Shown: positions 43,772 through 52,689, counted from the stretch's first letter. The stretch is 64,000 bases of DNA from Rhodococcus sp. HNM0569 (GCF_012726205.1 NZ_JAASAE010000008.1:62001-126000), one strand, 5' to 3'. Numbers and translations are program-made. The notes: generated by a model from the sequence alone, not told the origin.

Positions 43772-43991
43772 CGCACCAGTGTGCCCGTAACCGCCGGTCA
43801 GCCGGGGCCCACCCCGGCTGGATCACCATCGTCACGCTCGTCCGTTTACTATCCGGTAGGGAGCGTGCAGCCTGTCGGCTGTTAGTGTTCTGCCTCACGT
43901 GGCGTCGATGTGGGCTCCATGCGAGCCGTGCGGCCCGGCTGCCGGTGAGGAAACGTCGATATCGACAACCCTGATGTTAAGGAGAGACAGC

Positions 43992-45221
43992 ATGGCGGAG
44001 CGCTCTGGGCCGAGCCGGGTAATCGCGCTGATCCTGGTTGGCCTCGGTGTCTTCCTGTTGGCCGTTGCAATTCTTGTACCCGTATACAGCAAGGGCAAAC
44101 TCGCGAAGACACCGCTCGACCTGGAGGTCACCACGATCGCCGAAGGTACGGGCAAGGTCCTCGACGCCAAGTCTCTCACCGACCAGGAGCCCGGCCCGAA
44201 GGTCGACGAGGACGTCCCGATCATCGCGCAGCGCTATGTCACCACCGAGGACCCGTCGAACGCCGACGACATCACGGTGCAGGCGGGCCAGACGGTGCGC
44301 CGCACCGACAAGCAGGGCGACACCGGCCTGCTGACGGCGTCGGTCGACCGCGTCACGATGGACCGCAAGTCGTCGATGCCGACGAACGATCCGGTCGGCA
44401 CGGTGCAGACGTCCGCCGACGCGCCCGCGCTCGAGGTCGAGCGCGACGGCCTTCAGTACAAGTTCCCGTTCGACTCCAAGCAGGAGACCTACCCGTACTG
44501 GGATCTCAACGCCCGCGAATCGTCGCCCATCGACTTCGTCGAGGAGACCGAGATCAACGGCCTGAAGGTCTACCACTACAGCCAGGAAGTGGGCCCGTTC
44601 GACCTGTCGAAGGCCGATCCGTCGGCTCCCACGAACAAGCTGCAGCTGCCAGCATCGGCGTGGGGCGTCGAGGGTGGCGAGCTGCCGATCACGATGACCC
44701 GCTGGTACACCAACACGCGTGACCTGTGGGTCGAGCCGGAGACGGGCGTCGTCGTCAAGGGCCAGGAACAGATCCACCAGTACTACGCGCGCAATAAGGC
44801 GCGGCCCGAGATCGACGTGCTCGACGTCTCGCTGCCGTTCAACGAAGAGACCATCGAGTTCCAGGCGCAGCAGGCACGCGACGGCATCGACCAGCTCAAC
44901 ACGTTCGCACGCACGCTGCCGATCGTCGCGGGCATCGTCGGCGTCATCGCCCTGATCGGCGGCGTCGTGCTCGGCCTGCGCAGTGGCCGAGGCCGCGACG
45001 GCGAGCCCGTCCCCGCGGGTGGCCCGGTTCCGCCGAACGGTGGCGACGACACCGCGGCAGCACCCACCGAGCAGTTCGGCCGCTCCGACTACGCCGACCG
45101 CAACTACGGTTCCGCGGACTCGGACGCCGAGACCACCGAGATCCCGCGCGACTGGAACGGTGCGAGCGACTCCGAGACGACTCAGCAGATCCCGCGTACC
45201 GATCCCGATCGCGACCGGTAA
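43992..45221 (+). CDS. DUF3068 family envelope protein (Rv0227c-like)
   Basis: Membrane protein of 409 residues with an N-terminal helix (about 10-33: VIALILVGLGVFLLAVAILV), a large extracytoplasmic beta-rich domain (35-310) with QRYVTTEDP, YPYWDLNARESSPIDF and MTRWYTNTRDLWVEPETGVVVKG, a second helix (about 312-333) and an acidic cytoplasmic tail with repeated TTEIP/TTQQIP-type elements. DUF3068 occurs only in mycolate-containing genera and is syntenic with Rv0227c. Its function is unknown, though its company suggests envelope lipid work. ATG at 43992 after AAGGAGAG. A perfect 16-bp terminator follows. Confidence 0.9.
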   Translation: MAERSGPSRVIALILVGLGVFLLAVAILVPVYSKGKLAKTPLDLEVTTIAEGTGKVLDAKSLTDQEPGPKVDEDVPIIAQRYVTTEDPSNADDITVQAGQTVRRTDKQGDTGLLTASVDRVTMDRKSSMPTNDPVGTVQTSADAPALEVERDGLQYKFPFDSKQETYPYWDLNARESSPIDFVEETEINGLKVYHYSQEVGPFDLSKADPSAPTNKLQLPASAWGVEGGELPITMTRWYTNTRDLWVEPETGVVVKGQEQIHQYYARNKARPEIDVLDVSLPFNEETIEFQAQQARDGIDQLNTFARTLPIVAGIVGVIALIGGVVLGLRSGRGRDGEPVPAGGPVPPNGGDDTAAAPTEQFGRSDYADRNYGSADSDAETTEIPRDWNGASDSETTQQIPRTDPDRDR

Positions 45222-45230
45222 CAGCACTCA

Positions 45231-45266
45231 CCGATGCCCCCGTCCCTCATGGGACGGGGGCATCGG
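45231..45266 (+). terminator. Intrinsic terminator after DUF3068 gene
   Basis: CCGATGCCCCCGTCCC, a TCAT loop and the exact complement form a 16-bp stem 9 bp after the stop codon. Confidence 0.9.
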
Positions 45267-45326
45267 TGTTTCCGGGGACTCGAGACTCGTTCGTCGTCGC
45301 TCGGTGCCCGCTCGGTACCCACCCCG

Positions 45327-45368
45327 CTGTGCGCACTTTGCGAGTCCAGGTGCGCCGAAATCGCTCAC
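45327..45368. repeat. Dispersed ~42-bp intergenic element, copy D
   Basis: Begins CTGTGCGCACTTTGCGAGTC and ends AAATCGCTCAC, aligning with copies A-C. It lies in the 156-bp gap between the convergent DUF3068 and flippase-like genes, 10 bp from the latter's stop. Confidence 0.65.
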
Positions 45369-45377
45369 GGGGGCGGG

Positions 45378-46601
45378 TCAGCGTGCCGCGCGGAGCGCGA
45401 GGACGCTCGCCGCGACCGCCGTGAGCGCGGCCGCGACGGCGGCGATCGCGATCAGCTGCCCCACGGTGCCCGCGACGGCGAACATGACGGCGACCTCGAC
45501 GGCGAGCGCGGCCCACGCGACAGCCGCGAGCCGCGTGCGCCCACCGGCGATGGCCGACAGCAGCGCGCCCTGAACGACCGCGAGGCACGCGCCCTGCAGT
45601 GCGAACGCCCACAGCAGCGACTGCACGGGGCGATAGGCGTCTCCCACCACGAGCGGGAGCAGCGGCGCCGCGATCGCGGCGCCCGCGACGACGAGCGCGC
45701 CGATACCGCACAGCACGGTGAGCGCCGAGCGGACGGCACGCCCGGACTGCGCCGGATCGGCCATCCGCGGATACAACACGACGCCGACGGCCTGCGGCAG
45801 CCAGAACGCGGCCTTCGTCGCGACCGCGCCGAGCGCGTACAGCCCCGCGTCGTCGACCGGGAGCACGATGCGGGCGATCAACAGGTCGACCGACGACATC
45901 GCGATGAGCGCGAGCTGCACCTGCGACGCGCGCAGCACGGCCGTCGCACCGACGACGTGGCCCGCCGTCGAGCCTGCGTGCTCGGTGTGCGCGAACACGC
46001 GGGTGAGGACGACGAGCAGCGCGGTGCCCAGCGTGCTCGCGAGCAGTGCAGGCCCCGCCGACGACGTGAGGGCGAGCAGAACCACCGCAGGCACGACCTT
46101 GGCGACACCCGCACCCGCGAGCACCACGCTGAGCCCCGCGAACCGCGCCTGACCCTGCAGCAGTCCCTGTTCGCCCCCCAGGAGCACGAGCACGGGCGCG
46201 CTCAGCAGCGCGGCCGCCGTGGCGACGACGCCGGTGTCGAGGGCCCACGCAGCCGCAGGCACCGCAACCAGCGCGAGCACGCCCACGATTGCCGCCGTGC
46301 GGTAGGTGAGCCGGCGCAGCGCAGGCACCGGCGCACCGTGCACCTGTTCGCGCGCGACGACCGTCTGCAGCGCGAGCGCGGGCACCGCGAGCACGAGTTG
46401 GGCCGCGAGGAGGCTCGCGAACTCGCCGTAGCCGGCAGGCCCGAGCCACCAGCTCGCGACGAGTTGCAGCCCGTACGACGCGACATTGGCGGTCATCGAC
46501 CCCGCCGTGACCATCGTCATACCTGCGACGGCGGGACGTGCGACGCGCGAGCTCACTGTGTGGGAGGACGCGTGGGTGCCATGGGGATCATGATGCCGCA
46601 T
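45378..46601 (-). CDS. Polysaccharide/lipid flippase-like membrane protein (MATE/MOP-type)
   Basis: Very hydrophobic protein of up to 407 residues with roughly twelve helices. The N-terminal AGSMTANVASYGLQLVASWWLGPAGYGEFASLLAAQ matches the start of Wzx/MOP-type polysaccharide exporters (the GPAGYGEFA element is typical). These flip lipid-linked sugars across the membrane; the substrate here is unknown. It is an insertion relative to the Rv0226c-Rv0227c synteny. The start is uncertain: ATG at 46601 gives a His-rich 15-residue lead, while GTG at 46556 begins directly at SSRVARPAVAG; neither has a good ribosome site. Upstream lies a 23-bp direct repeat. Confidence 0.78.
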   Translation of the reverse strand: MRHHDPHGTHASSHTVSSRVARPAVAGMTMVTAGSMTANVASYGLQLVASWWLGPAGYGEFASLLAAQLVLAVPALALQTVVAREQVHGAPVPALRRLTYRTAAIVGVLALVAVPAAAWALDTGVVATAAALLSAPVLVLLGGEQGLLQGQARFAGLSVVLAGAGVAKVVPAVVLLALTSSAGPALLASTLGTALLVVLTRVFAHTEHAGSTAGHVVGATAVLRASQVQLALIAMSSVDLLIARIVLPVDDAGLYALGAVATKAAFWLPQAVGVVLYPRMADPAQSGRAVRSALTVLCGIGALVVAGAAIAAPLLPLVVGDAYRPVQSLLWAFALQGACLAVVQGALLSAIAGGRTRLAAVAWAALAVEVAVMFAVAGTVGQLIAIAAVAAALTAVAASVLALRAAR

Positions 46602-46628
46602 GCCGTACGACCGGCTGGGTGCCCTGGC

Positions 46629-46685
46629 GGCTGAACGCTGGACGCCATGTCGGCTGAACGCTGGACGCCATGTCGGCTGAACGCC
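46629..46685. repeat. 23-bp direct repeat, 2.5 units
   Basis: GGCTGAACGCTGGACGCCAT plus GTC at 46629 and 46652, then the first 11 bases again at 46675. It lies between the divergent flippase-like and GT-C genes, a possible regulatory site. Confidence 0.75.
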
Positions 46686-46733
46686 GCGGGCCGCGACGGT
46701 CCGGGCGGTGCGGACTGCGTAGGGTGGCGGCCC

Positions 46734-48476
46734 ATGGAGGTGCACCGGGAGACACAGGTGCGCCGCGAGCCGGGCGCGCACCGGCAGTCGTGGCTTGCCG
46801 CCGCCTACAGCGCCGTCCTCACCGCCGTGATCCTCGGACCGCTGCTGGGGCCCGGGTACCTGTTGCTGCGCGACGCGGTCAGCACGCCCCGTTCGTACGT
46901 CACCGACTCGGCGCTCGGACTGACCGACGCCGCGGCGCGCGCGGTGCCGCAGGACGCCGCGATCGCAGTGCTGAGCACCGTCGTCGACGGCGGGATCGTG
47001 GTCAAGGCGATCATGTTCGTCGCACTCACCCTCGCGGGCCTCGGCGCCGCGGTGCTGACGCGCACGGTGCTGCGCGGTGCCGGCGTCGGCGCGCAACTGG
47101 TCGCGGCGACCGTGACGTTGTGGAACCCGTACGTCGCGGAACGACTGTTGCAGGGCCACTGGAGCCTGCTCGCCGGCTACGCCGCGCTGCCGTGGACGGT
47201 GTGCGCGGTCCTCGCGCTGGTGCGCGGCGAACGGCGCGCGTGGTGGAGCCTCGCGGTGTGCTTCGCGGCGGCGGGGCTCACGCCGACGGGTTCGCTGCTC
47301 GTCGCGGCAGCCGCGGCCGCGGTGTTCGTCGCCGCGACAGTCCTCCGGGCCCGCGGCTCGTGGCGCGGTCTGTGCGCCGCATTCGTGCTGTGGTGTGCGA
47401 GCGCGTCGCCCTGGCTCGCCGCGACGGTGGTCGCCGGCGGCGGCACGTCCGACCCCGCCGGAGTGGCGGCATTCGCCGCCCGCGCCGAGCCCGGCCTGGC
47501 GACGCTCGGCTCGCTCGCGGGCCTCGGCGGCATCTGGAACGCCGACGCGGTACCCGCGACCCGCACGTCGCTGTTCGCGATCGCGGGCACGGCGGTTCTG
47601 CTCGGCGTCGTCGCATGCGGGTTGCCGTCGTTGTGGCGGCGCAGGCGTGAACCCGTCGTCGCGGGGCTCGCGGTGCTCGCGGTCGTCGTGATCGTCGGGG
47701 TCGCGCTCGCCGCGACCCCGCCCGGGCTCGCGGCAGGCCGGTGGGCCGTCGAGTCCGTGCCCGGCGCGGGCTTGCTGCGCGACGCGCAGAAGTGGGTCGC
47801 GCTGGCGGTGCCGTTCTACGCGCTCGCCGCTGCCGCGGGCGTGCACGCGCTGCGCGCCGTGTACCGGCCCGCGCTGTCCGCCGTCGCGGCGCTCGCGGTG
47901 GTCGCCGCCCTGCCGGACCTCGCGTGGGGCGTCGGCGGGACGCTGCGGCCCGTGCAGTATCCGGCCGCATGGAACGGCGTGACCGCCGCGGTGCGCGACG
48001 AACCGGGGGACGTCGCGGTGCTGCCCGGCGGCATGTTCCGGCAGTGGGGCGAGTTCCCGGTGCTCGATCCCGCGCCACGCATGCTGCCGTCGGACGTGCT
48101 GCAGACCGGCGCGCTGCCGGTCGCGGGCGGATCGGTCGCGGGTGAAGGTGCGCGGGCCGCGCGGGTCGAGGAGGCGCTGCTCGCGGGGGCGTCCCCGAGC
48201 ACTCTCGCCGACGAGGGGGTGCGCTGGGTGCTGGTCGAGCACGGCACGCCGGGGCCGCTCGGCGAGTCGTCGCGCACGCTCGCCGGCCTCGAGCAACGGT
48301 TCGCCGACGACGACCTCACGCTGTACCGGGTGCCGGGCGACGTGCCCGAGACCGGTGCCACGCGCAGTGCGCGCGCGGCGGTCGGATCGGGGCACGTGCT
48401 GTGGGCGCTCGTCCTGGTCGGCGGTGCGGCGGGATCAGTCCTGACGGGCAGGCAAGGCCGACGACACCAGACCTGA
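46734..48476 (+). CDS. GT-C-like integral membrane protein (Rv0226c-like), AftD-related
   Basis: Membrane protein of 580 residues (Rv0226c is 576) with about 10-11 helices over residues 20-400 and a soluble C-terminal part (about 400-550), closed by one more helix. Two stretches mirror AftD in order: TLWNPYVAERLLQGHWSLLAG against ALSPRVVTTLGSISSETLP, and GAGLLRDAQKWVALAVPFYA against GAPLRNVHKLEPLVRLPIA. It is therefore probably a GT-C transferase or relative using a polyprenyl-phosphate sugar; no activity is known. ATG at 46734 is preferred over starts within the direct repeat. The 3' end overlaps the opposing glycosyltransferase gene by 42 bp. Confidence 0.85.
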   Translation: MEVHRETQVRREPGAHRQSWLAAAYSAVLTAVILGPLLGPGYLLLRDAVSTPRSYVTDSALGLTDAAARAVPQDAAIAVLSTVVDGGIVVKAIMFVALTLAGLGAAVLTRTVLRGAGVGAQLVAATVTLWNPYVAERLLQGHWSLLAGYAALPWTVCAVLALVRGERRAWWSLAVCFAAAGLTPTGSLLVAAAAAAVFVAATVLRARGSWRGLCAAFVLWCASASPWLAATVVAGGGTSDPAGVAAFAARAEPGLATLGSLAGLGGIWNADAVPATRTSLFAIAGTAVLLGVVACGLPSLWRRRREPVVAGLAVLAVVVIVGVALAATPPGLAAGRWAVESVPGAGLLRDAQKWVALAVPFYALAAAAGVHALRAVYRPALSAVAALAVVAALPDLAWGVGGTLRPVQYPAAWNGVTAAVRDEPGDVAVLPGGMFRQWGEFPVLDPAPRMLPSDVLQTGALPVAGGSVAGEGARAARVEEALLAGASPSTLADEGVRWVLVEHGTPGPLGESSRTLAGLEQRFADDDLTLYRVPGDVPETGATRSARAAVGSGHVLWALVLVGGAAGSVLTGRQGRRHQT

Positions 48477-49646
48477 CACGAAGCGGCCCGCCGCCGACTG
48501 TTCCAGCACGCTCAGCACGCCGCGGCCGGTCTGCGGCCACGAGAACTCGCGGGCCCGCTCGCGGGCCTTCTCGCCCAGCACGCGCCGCGCGTCGGTGTCG
48601 CCCAGGAGCGCGCCGATCGCGTCGGTGAGTTCCGCGACGTCCGCCGCCCGGCCTGCCGGGCCGTCGGGACCGGCCGCGCTGCCGACCAGCACCCCCGTGA
48701 CGCCGTCGACGATCGAGTCGGTGAGCCCCTTGGAACTGCGGTATCCGATCGTGGGCACGCCGTGCTGCGCGGCCTCGACGACCGCGAGCCCCCAGCCCTC
48801 CTTGCGGGACGGCATGACGTGCACCCACGAGCGGGCGAGCAGCTCGTGCTTGCGTTCCTCGCTCACGTGCCCGTGGAAGGTGACCGACTCGCTGATACCG
48901 AGGCCCGCCGCGTACTCGCGCAGGTTGTCCTCCCACCAGCCGCCGCCGATGACGTCGAGGTGCAGATCGCGCACCTGGGTACGCAGCGACGCGATCGCGT
49001 CCAGCGCGTCCTCGATCTGCTTGTGCGGCACGAGCCGGGACAGCACGCTCACGCTCGGGTAGGGCGTGCGCGACGCGTCGGCGTCGGCGGTGGGTGTCGG
49101 ATCCACACCGTTGCGGACCACCGCGATGCGCTCGCGGTCGACACCGAGGTCGACGAGCTCGTCGGCCGACGGCAGCGACACCGTCAGGTACTGGTTGCGG
49201 GCGTGCACGCGCGGCGAAAGCGTCGATTCGACCCACCAGCCGAGCCGTCCGACGAGCGCGCCCGCGACCGGCCACTGCTCGCGATGGCAGTGGTGCACCA
49301 GCACGGTCACGGGAGCACCCGCGACGACGCGCGAGAAGAACGGGATGCCGTTCTGCGTGTCGATCACGGCGTCCGGGCGGATCCCCTTGAGCGGCCCGAA
49401 GCCCAACCTGCCGGCGGCGATCGCGAGCAACGCGCGCGGGTAGACGCCGTAACGTCCGCCACCGCGGCTGACACGCACCCCGTCGATCGTCTCCGAACGC
49501 GGTGCGCCGGGGTAACGTGCGGTGCGGTAGGTGACGCGGATGCCGCGCGCGGCGAGTTCGGCGCCCACCTGTTCGAGATAGCGTTCACTGCCGCCACCCT
49601 GCGGGTGGCCGGTGTCGCGCCAGCACAGCAGCAGAACCTCGTGCAC
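48435..49646 (-). CDS. GT4-type glycosyltransferase (Rv0225-like)
   Basis: Cytoplasmic glycosyltransferase of 403 residues. N-terminal Rossmann domain with LLLCWRDTGHPQGGGSERYLE and VHHCHREQWPVAG; C-terminal nucleotide-sugar domain with VLSRLVPHKQIEDAL, VIGGGWWEDNL and the EX7E motif in EGWGLAVVEAAQHGVPTIGY. The sequence follows Rv0225 closely; the acceptor is unknown, though its neighbourhood suggests envelope glycolipid or polysaccharide synthesis. GTG at 49646 has AGGGAG at 9-base spacing; the frame is open 25 codons further upstream but without conservation to Rv0225. It is divergent from the methyltransferase gene. Confidence 0.9.
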   Translation of the reverse strand: MHEVLLLCWRDTGHPQGGGSERYLEQVGAELAARGIRVTYRTARYPGAPRSETIDGVRVSRGGGRYGVYPRALLAIAAGRLGFGPLKGIRPDAVIDTQNGIPFFSRVVAGAPVTVLVHHCHREQWPVAGALVGRLGWWVESTLSPRVHARNQYLTVSLPSADELVDLGVDRERIAVVRNGVDPTPTADADASRTPYPSVSVLSRLVPHKQIEDALDAIASLRTQVRDLHLDVIGGGWWEDNLREYAAGLGISESVTFHGHVSEERKHELLARSWVHVMPSRKEGWGLAVVEAAQHGVPTIGYRSSKGLTDSIVDGVTGVLVGSAAGPDGPAGRAADVAELTDAIGALLGDTDARRVLGEKARERAREFSWPQTGRGVLSVLEQSAAGRFVSGLVSSALPARQD

Positions 49647-49792
49647 GTTCGTGAACTCCCTGTGTGACGACAACGACGACGGACCGGCGCCCGGGAGGCG
49701 GGACACGTCCGGGCACCACACTAACGGTCGGTTACCGACGGGTCAGCATCCTCGTCCGAACCACAGACTCGCCACAACTAGAGTGGCCGCTC

Positions 49793-50566
49793 GTGACCGT
49801 GCCTCCCGTCGCCCGCCCGTTCGCCCGCCGGGCCACCCTGAAACGGTCGTTCGCGCTGCTCGGCGACTTCCGCTACGAGCAGAGCGCACCCGAGATCTTC
49901 TACGGCGCGCTCGCCCGCGACTCCGTCGAACTCGTCGGCGACCTGTACGCCGGGCTGACCGGTGCCACGCTCGACGGCACGACCGTCCTCGACGTGGGTG
50001 GCGGTCCCGGATACTTCGCCGACGCGTTCGGCGCCGCGGGCGCGCGGTACGTGCCCGTCGAACCCGATCCCACCGAGATGCACGCCGCGGGCCGCGCACC
50101 CGGCGACTCGATCCGGGGATCGGGGATGGAACTGCCGATCCGCACCTCGTCGGTCGACGTGTGCTTTTCGTCGAATGTCGCCGAGCACGTGCCGCGGCCG
50201 TGGGACATGGGCGAGGAGATGCTCCGCGTCACCAAGCCGGGTGGGCTGACCGTCGTGTCCTACACCGTGTGGCTCGGCCCGTTCGGTGGGCACGAGACCG
50301 GGCTGTGGCAGCACTACGTCGGCGGCGAGTACGCGGCCCGGCGGTACCGGCGCGTGCACGGCCACGAGCCGAAGAACCGCTTCGGCAGGTCCCTGTTCCC
50401 GGTGGGCGCCGCCGACGGCCTGCGCTGGGCCCGGTCGACGGCATCGGGCGAACTCGTCGCTGCGTTCCCGCGCTACCACCCGCGGTGGGCGTGGTGGATG
50501 GTGCGCGTGCCGGTGCTGCGCGAGTTCCTGGTGAGCAATCTGGTGCTGGTGTTCCGCAAAGTGTGA
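49793..50566 (+). CDS. Class I SAM-dependent methyltransferase (Rv0224c-like)
   Basis: Methyltransferase of 257 residues (Rv0224c is 254). SAM motif I VLDVGGGPGYFADAF near residue 64, acidic motif II PVEPDP, then ELPIRTSSVDVCFSSNVAEHVPRPW and MLRVTKPGGLTVVSY, the usual ubiE-like series. The acceptor is unknown; a lipid or lipid-linked sugar is likely from context. The GTG at 49793 was chosen because the 43 codons upstream are unlike Rv0224c and a TAGAGT -10-like element lies at 49790, suggesting a very short leader; if transcription starts further upstream the longer form cannot be excluded. Confidence 0.87.
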   Translation: MTVPPVARPFARRATLKRSFALLGDFRYEQSAPEIFYGALARDSVELVGDLYAGLTGATLDGTTVLDVGGGPGYFADAFGAAGARYVPVEPDPTEMHAAGRAPGDSIRGSGMELPIRTSSVDVCFSSNVAEHVPRPWDMGEEMLRVTKPGGLTVVSYTVWLGPFGGHETGLWQHYVGGEYAARRYRRVHGHEPKNRFGRSLFPVGAADGLRWARSTASGELVAAFPRYHPRWAWWMVRVPVLREFLVSNLVLVFRKV

Positions 50567-50601
50567 ACTCGGCCGGCCCCCGGGGTGGTATCCCGGATTC
50601 C

Positions 50602-51492
50602 ATGAGCGTGCAACTCGCACTCGACGTCGGCGGCACCAAGCTCGCGGCGGGCGTGGTCGAGCACGGCCGGGTGACGCGTCCGGTGCGGGTCCCGACGCCG
50701 TCCGGCCACCCGGGGGTGTGGGATGCCTGCGCGCGACTGCTCGTCCAGGTCGCCGACGGCCGCCGCGTCGACGCCGTCGCGATCGCCTCCGCGGGGCCGG
50801 TCGACACCACGGCAGGGACGGTCGCCCCGATCAACATTCCCGAGTGGGCAGACGGTTTCGCGATCACCGACGCGGCGGGCGGCCTGTTTCGCGGCGCACA
50901 CGTGCAGCTCGTGGGCGACGGCGCCGCGACGGCGCTCGGCGAGCACCGGCACGGCGCGGGCCGCGGCACCCGCGATCTGCTCGCCGTGGTGGTGTCGACC
51001 GGTGTCGGCGCCGGTCTCGTGCTGGGCGGCCGTCCCGTGTTCGGCCGCACCGGCAATGCGGGCCATCTCGGGCATGTCGTCGTGCACGGCGAGGACTCCC
51101 CGTGCACGTGCGGTGGACGGGGTTGCCTCGAGACGGTCGCGAGCGGTCCCGCGTCGGTGCGATGGGCGCGCGAGCGCGGCTGGCCGGGCGAGACGGGGAT
51201 CGACCTCGCCCGCGACGACGGGGATCTGGCGACGGCGGCGCTGGCACGGGCGGGGACCGCGCTGGGCGAGGCCTTCGCGTCCGCGGCGGCACTGCTCGAC
51301 GTGGACCTGGTCGTCGTGGGCGGCGGCTTCTCGGCCGCCGGGCCGCGGCTGTGGCAACCGATGCGCGAGGCCGCGCGTCTGCACGCACGACTGTCGTTCA
51401 CGCGTCCGCTGCGGATCGTGCCCGCCGAGTTGGGCGGCGACGCGAGCCTCGCGGGCGCGGCAGTCCTCGCGACGGGGCAGCCCCTTCCCTAA
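50602..51492 (+). CDS. ROK family sugar kinase
   Basis: Kinase-like protein of 296 residues. ATP-binding DVGGTKLAAGV at the N-terminus, the catalytic Asp in IPEWADGFAI-adjacent sequence followed by LVGDGAATALGE, the ROK signature with the zinc motif CTCGGRGCLE (CxCGxxGCxE) and VVVGGGFSAAGP. It lacks the N-terminal HTH of ROK repressors, so an enzyme such as glucokinase or N-acetylglucosamine kinase is likelier. It follows the methyltransferase by 35 bp and may share its transcript. It is not part of the M. tuberculosis synteny block as I recall it. Confidence 0.85.
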   Translation: MSVQLALDVGGTKLAAGVVEHGRVTRPVRVPTPSGHPGVWDACARLLVQVADGRRVDAVAIASAGPVDTTAGTVAPINIPEWADGFAITDAAGGLFRGAHVQLVGDGAATALGEHRHGAGRGTRDLLAVVVSTGVGAGLVLGGRPVFGRTGNAGHLGHVVVHGEDSPCTCGGRGCLETVASGPASVRWARERGWPGETGIDLARDDGDLATAALARAGTALGEAFASAAALLDVDLVVVGGGFSAAGPRLWQPMREAARLHARLSFTRPLRIVPAELGGDASLAGAAVLATGQPLP

Positions 51493-51495
51493 ATC

Positions 51496-51509
51496 TGCAA
51501 CGTGTTCTA
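51496..51509. promoter_or_regulatory. KstR-type box upstream of phosphotransferase operon
   Basis: TGCAACGTGTTCTA fits the published KstR consensus TnnAACnnGTTnnA at every defined base. It lies 37 bp before the GTG of the phosphotransferase-like gene. KstR represses sterol-catabolism genes in mycobacteria and rhodococci. A short palindrome match can arise by chance, so use in vivo is inference. Confidence 0.6.
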
Positions 51510-51546
51510 GTGTTCTGGGTCACAAGGCATCGATCTGGGAGGTGAC

Positions 51547-52689
51547 GTGAGCACGACACCCGCCGACCGAGAGCACTACGCGGAGGTCGCGCGTCCGAGC
51601 GTGTCGCAGCGTCATCCGGACGACCTGCGCCGCCGCCTCGAAGCGTGGCTCGCCACGCGCACCGACGCGCCCGTCGTCACCGACGTCCGACTGCCCGACA
51701 CGAACGGCATGTCGAGCGAGACCGTGCTGTTCGACGCGCGGTGGGACGGCACCGACCACCCGCTCGTCGCGCGCGTCGCGCCCGCCGAATCGACGGTGCC
51801 GGTGTTTCCGTCGTACGACCTGAACACCCAGTTCCGGGTGATGCGCGAGGTGGGCGCACGCACCAGCGTTCCGGTGCCGGACGTCTACTGGTCGGAAGAC
51901 GATCCCGAGCATCTCGGTGCTCCGTTCTTCGTCATGGCCCGTGCCGACGGGATCACGCCGCCCGACGTCATGCCCTACAACTTCGGTTCGTGGGTCAGCG
52001 AGGCCGACGACGACGCTCGTCGCGATCTGCAGGACGCGTCGGTACGGGTCCTCGCCGACCTGCACGCGATCGCCGATCCCGCCACGGCGTTCTCTTTCCT
52101 GCCCGGCGCCGATGCCGACGCCACCGCATCGCAGGCACTCGCGCGGCACGTGCGCGCCGAACGCGACTACTACGAGTGGACCACCCGCACGGGCCCGCGC
52201 TCGCCGCTGATCGAGCGCGGTTTCGACTGGATCGACGCGAACATGCCCGACGACACGACGCCCGCGGTGTTCTCGTGGGGAGACGCGCGGATCGGCAACA
52301 TCATGTACCGCGATCATCGCCCGGTCGCGGTCCTCGACTGGGAGATGGCGACCTTCGGCCCGCGCGAGATGGATCTCGCGTGGATGATCTTCCTGCACAG
52401 GTTCTTCGAAGACCTCGCCGAGACTGCTGGACTCGACGGGCTGCCCGACTTCCTGCGGCTGCCCGATGTCGCCACCACATACACCGAGTACACGGGCCAC
52501 GCACCGCGCAATCTCGAATTCCACGTCGCGTACGCCGCACTGCGGCACGCCACGATCATGCTCCGAATCCACACGCGCTCGGTGCATTTCGGGCAGGCCA
52601 CCGCGCCCGCCGACACCGACGACGCGATCCTGCACCGCGCGAGTCTCGAAGAGATGCTCGCGGGCGACTACTGGGAGAAGCTGCGATGA
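51547..52689 (+). CDS. Phosphotransferase family protein (APH/ACAD10-like kinase)
   Basis: Kinase-fold protein of 380 residues. Brenner-like motif FSWGDARIGNIMYRD (the usual HGD reads WGD, as in the actinobacterial ACAD10/FadE36-like branch), followed by the metal-binding VAVLDWEMATFGPREMDLAW. N-lobe elements include SETVLFDARW and PLVARVAPAES. Relatives occur with acyl-CoA dehydrogenases and may phosphorylate hydroxyacyl-CoA or small alcohols; no substrate is assigned. GTG start with GGGAGGTGAC directly upstream. It overlaps the next gene in ATGA. The KstR-type box upstream suggests a link to steroid or lipid catabolism. Confidence 0.83.
   Translation: MSTTPADREHYAEVARPSVSQRHPDDLRRRLEAWLATRTDAPVVTDVRLPDTNGMSSETVLFDARWDGTDHPLVARVAPAESTVPVFPSYDLNTQFRVMREVGARTSVPVPDVYWSEDDPEHLGAPFFVMARADGITPPDVMPYNFGSWVSEADDDARRDLQDASVRVLADLHAIADPATAFSFLPGADADATASQALARHVRAERDYYEWTTRTGPRSPLIERGFDWIDANMPDDTTPAVFSWGDARIGNIMYRDHRPVAVLDWEMATFGPREMDLAWMIFLHRFFEDLAETAGLDGLPDFLRLPDVATTYTEYTGHAPRNLEFHVAYAALRHATIMLRIHTRSVHFGQATAPADTDDAILHRASLEEMLAGDYWEKLR

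Noticed and set aside
43846-43859. Fourth full member of the TTACY-N4-RGTAA operator set (TTACT-ATCC-GGTAG)
   Set aside because: Kept only as a weak look-alike: the right half has a mismatch and the sequence TTTACTAT is also a plausible -10 promoter element.
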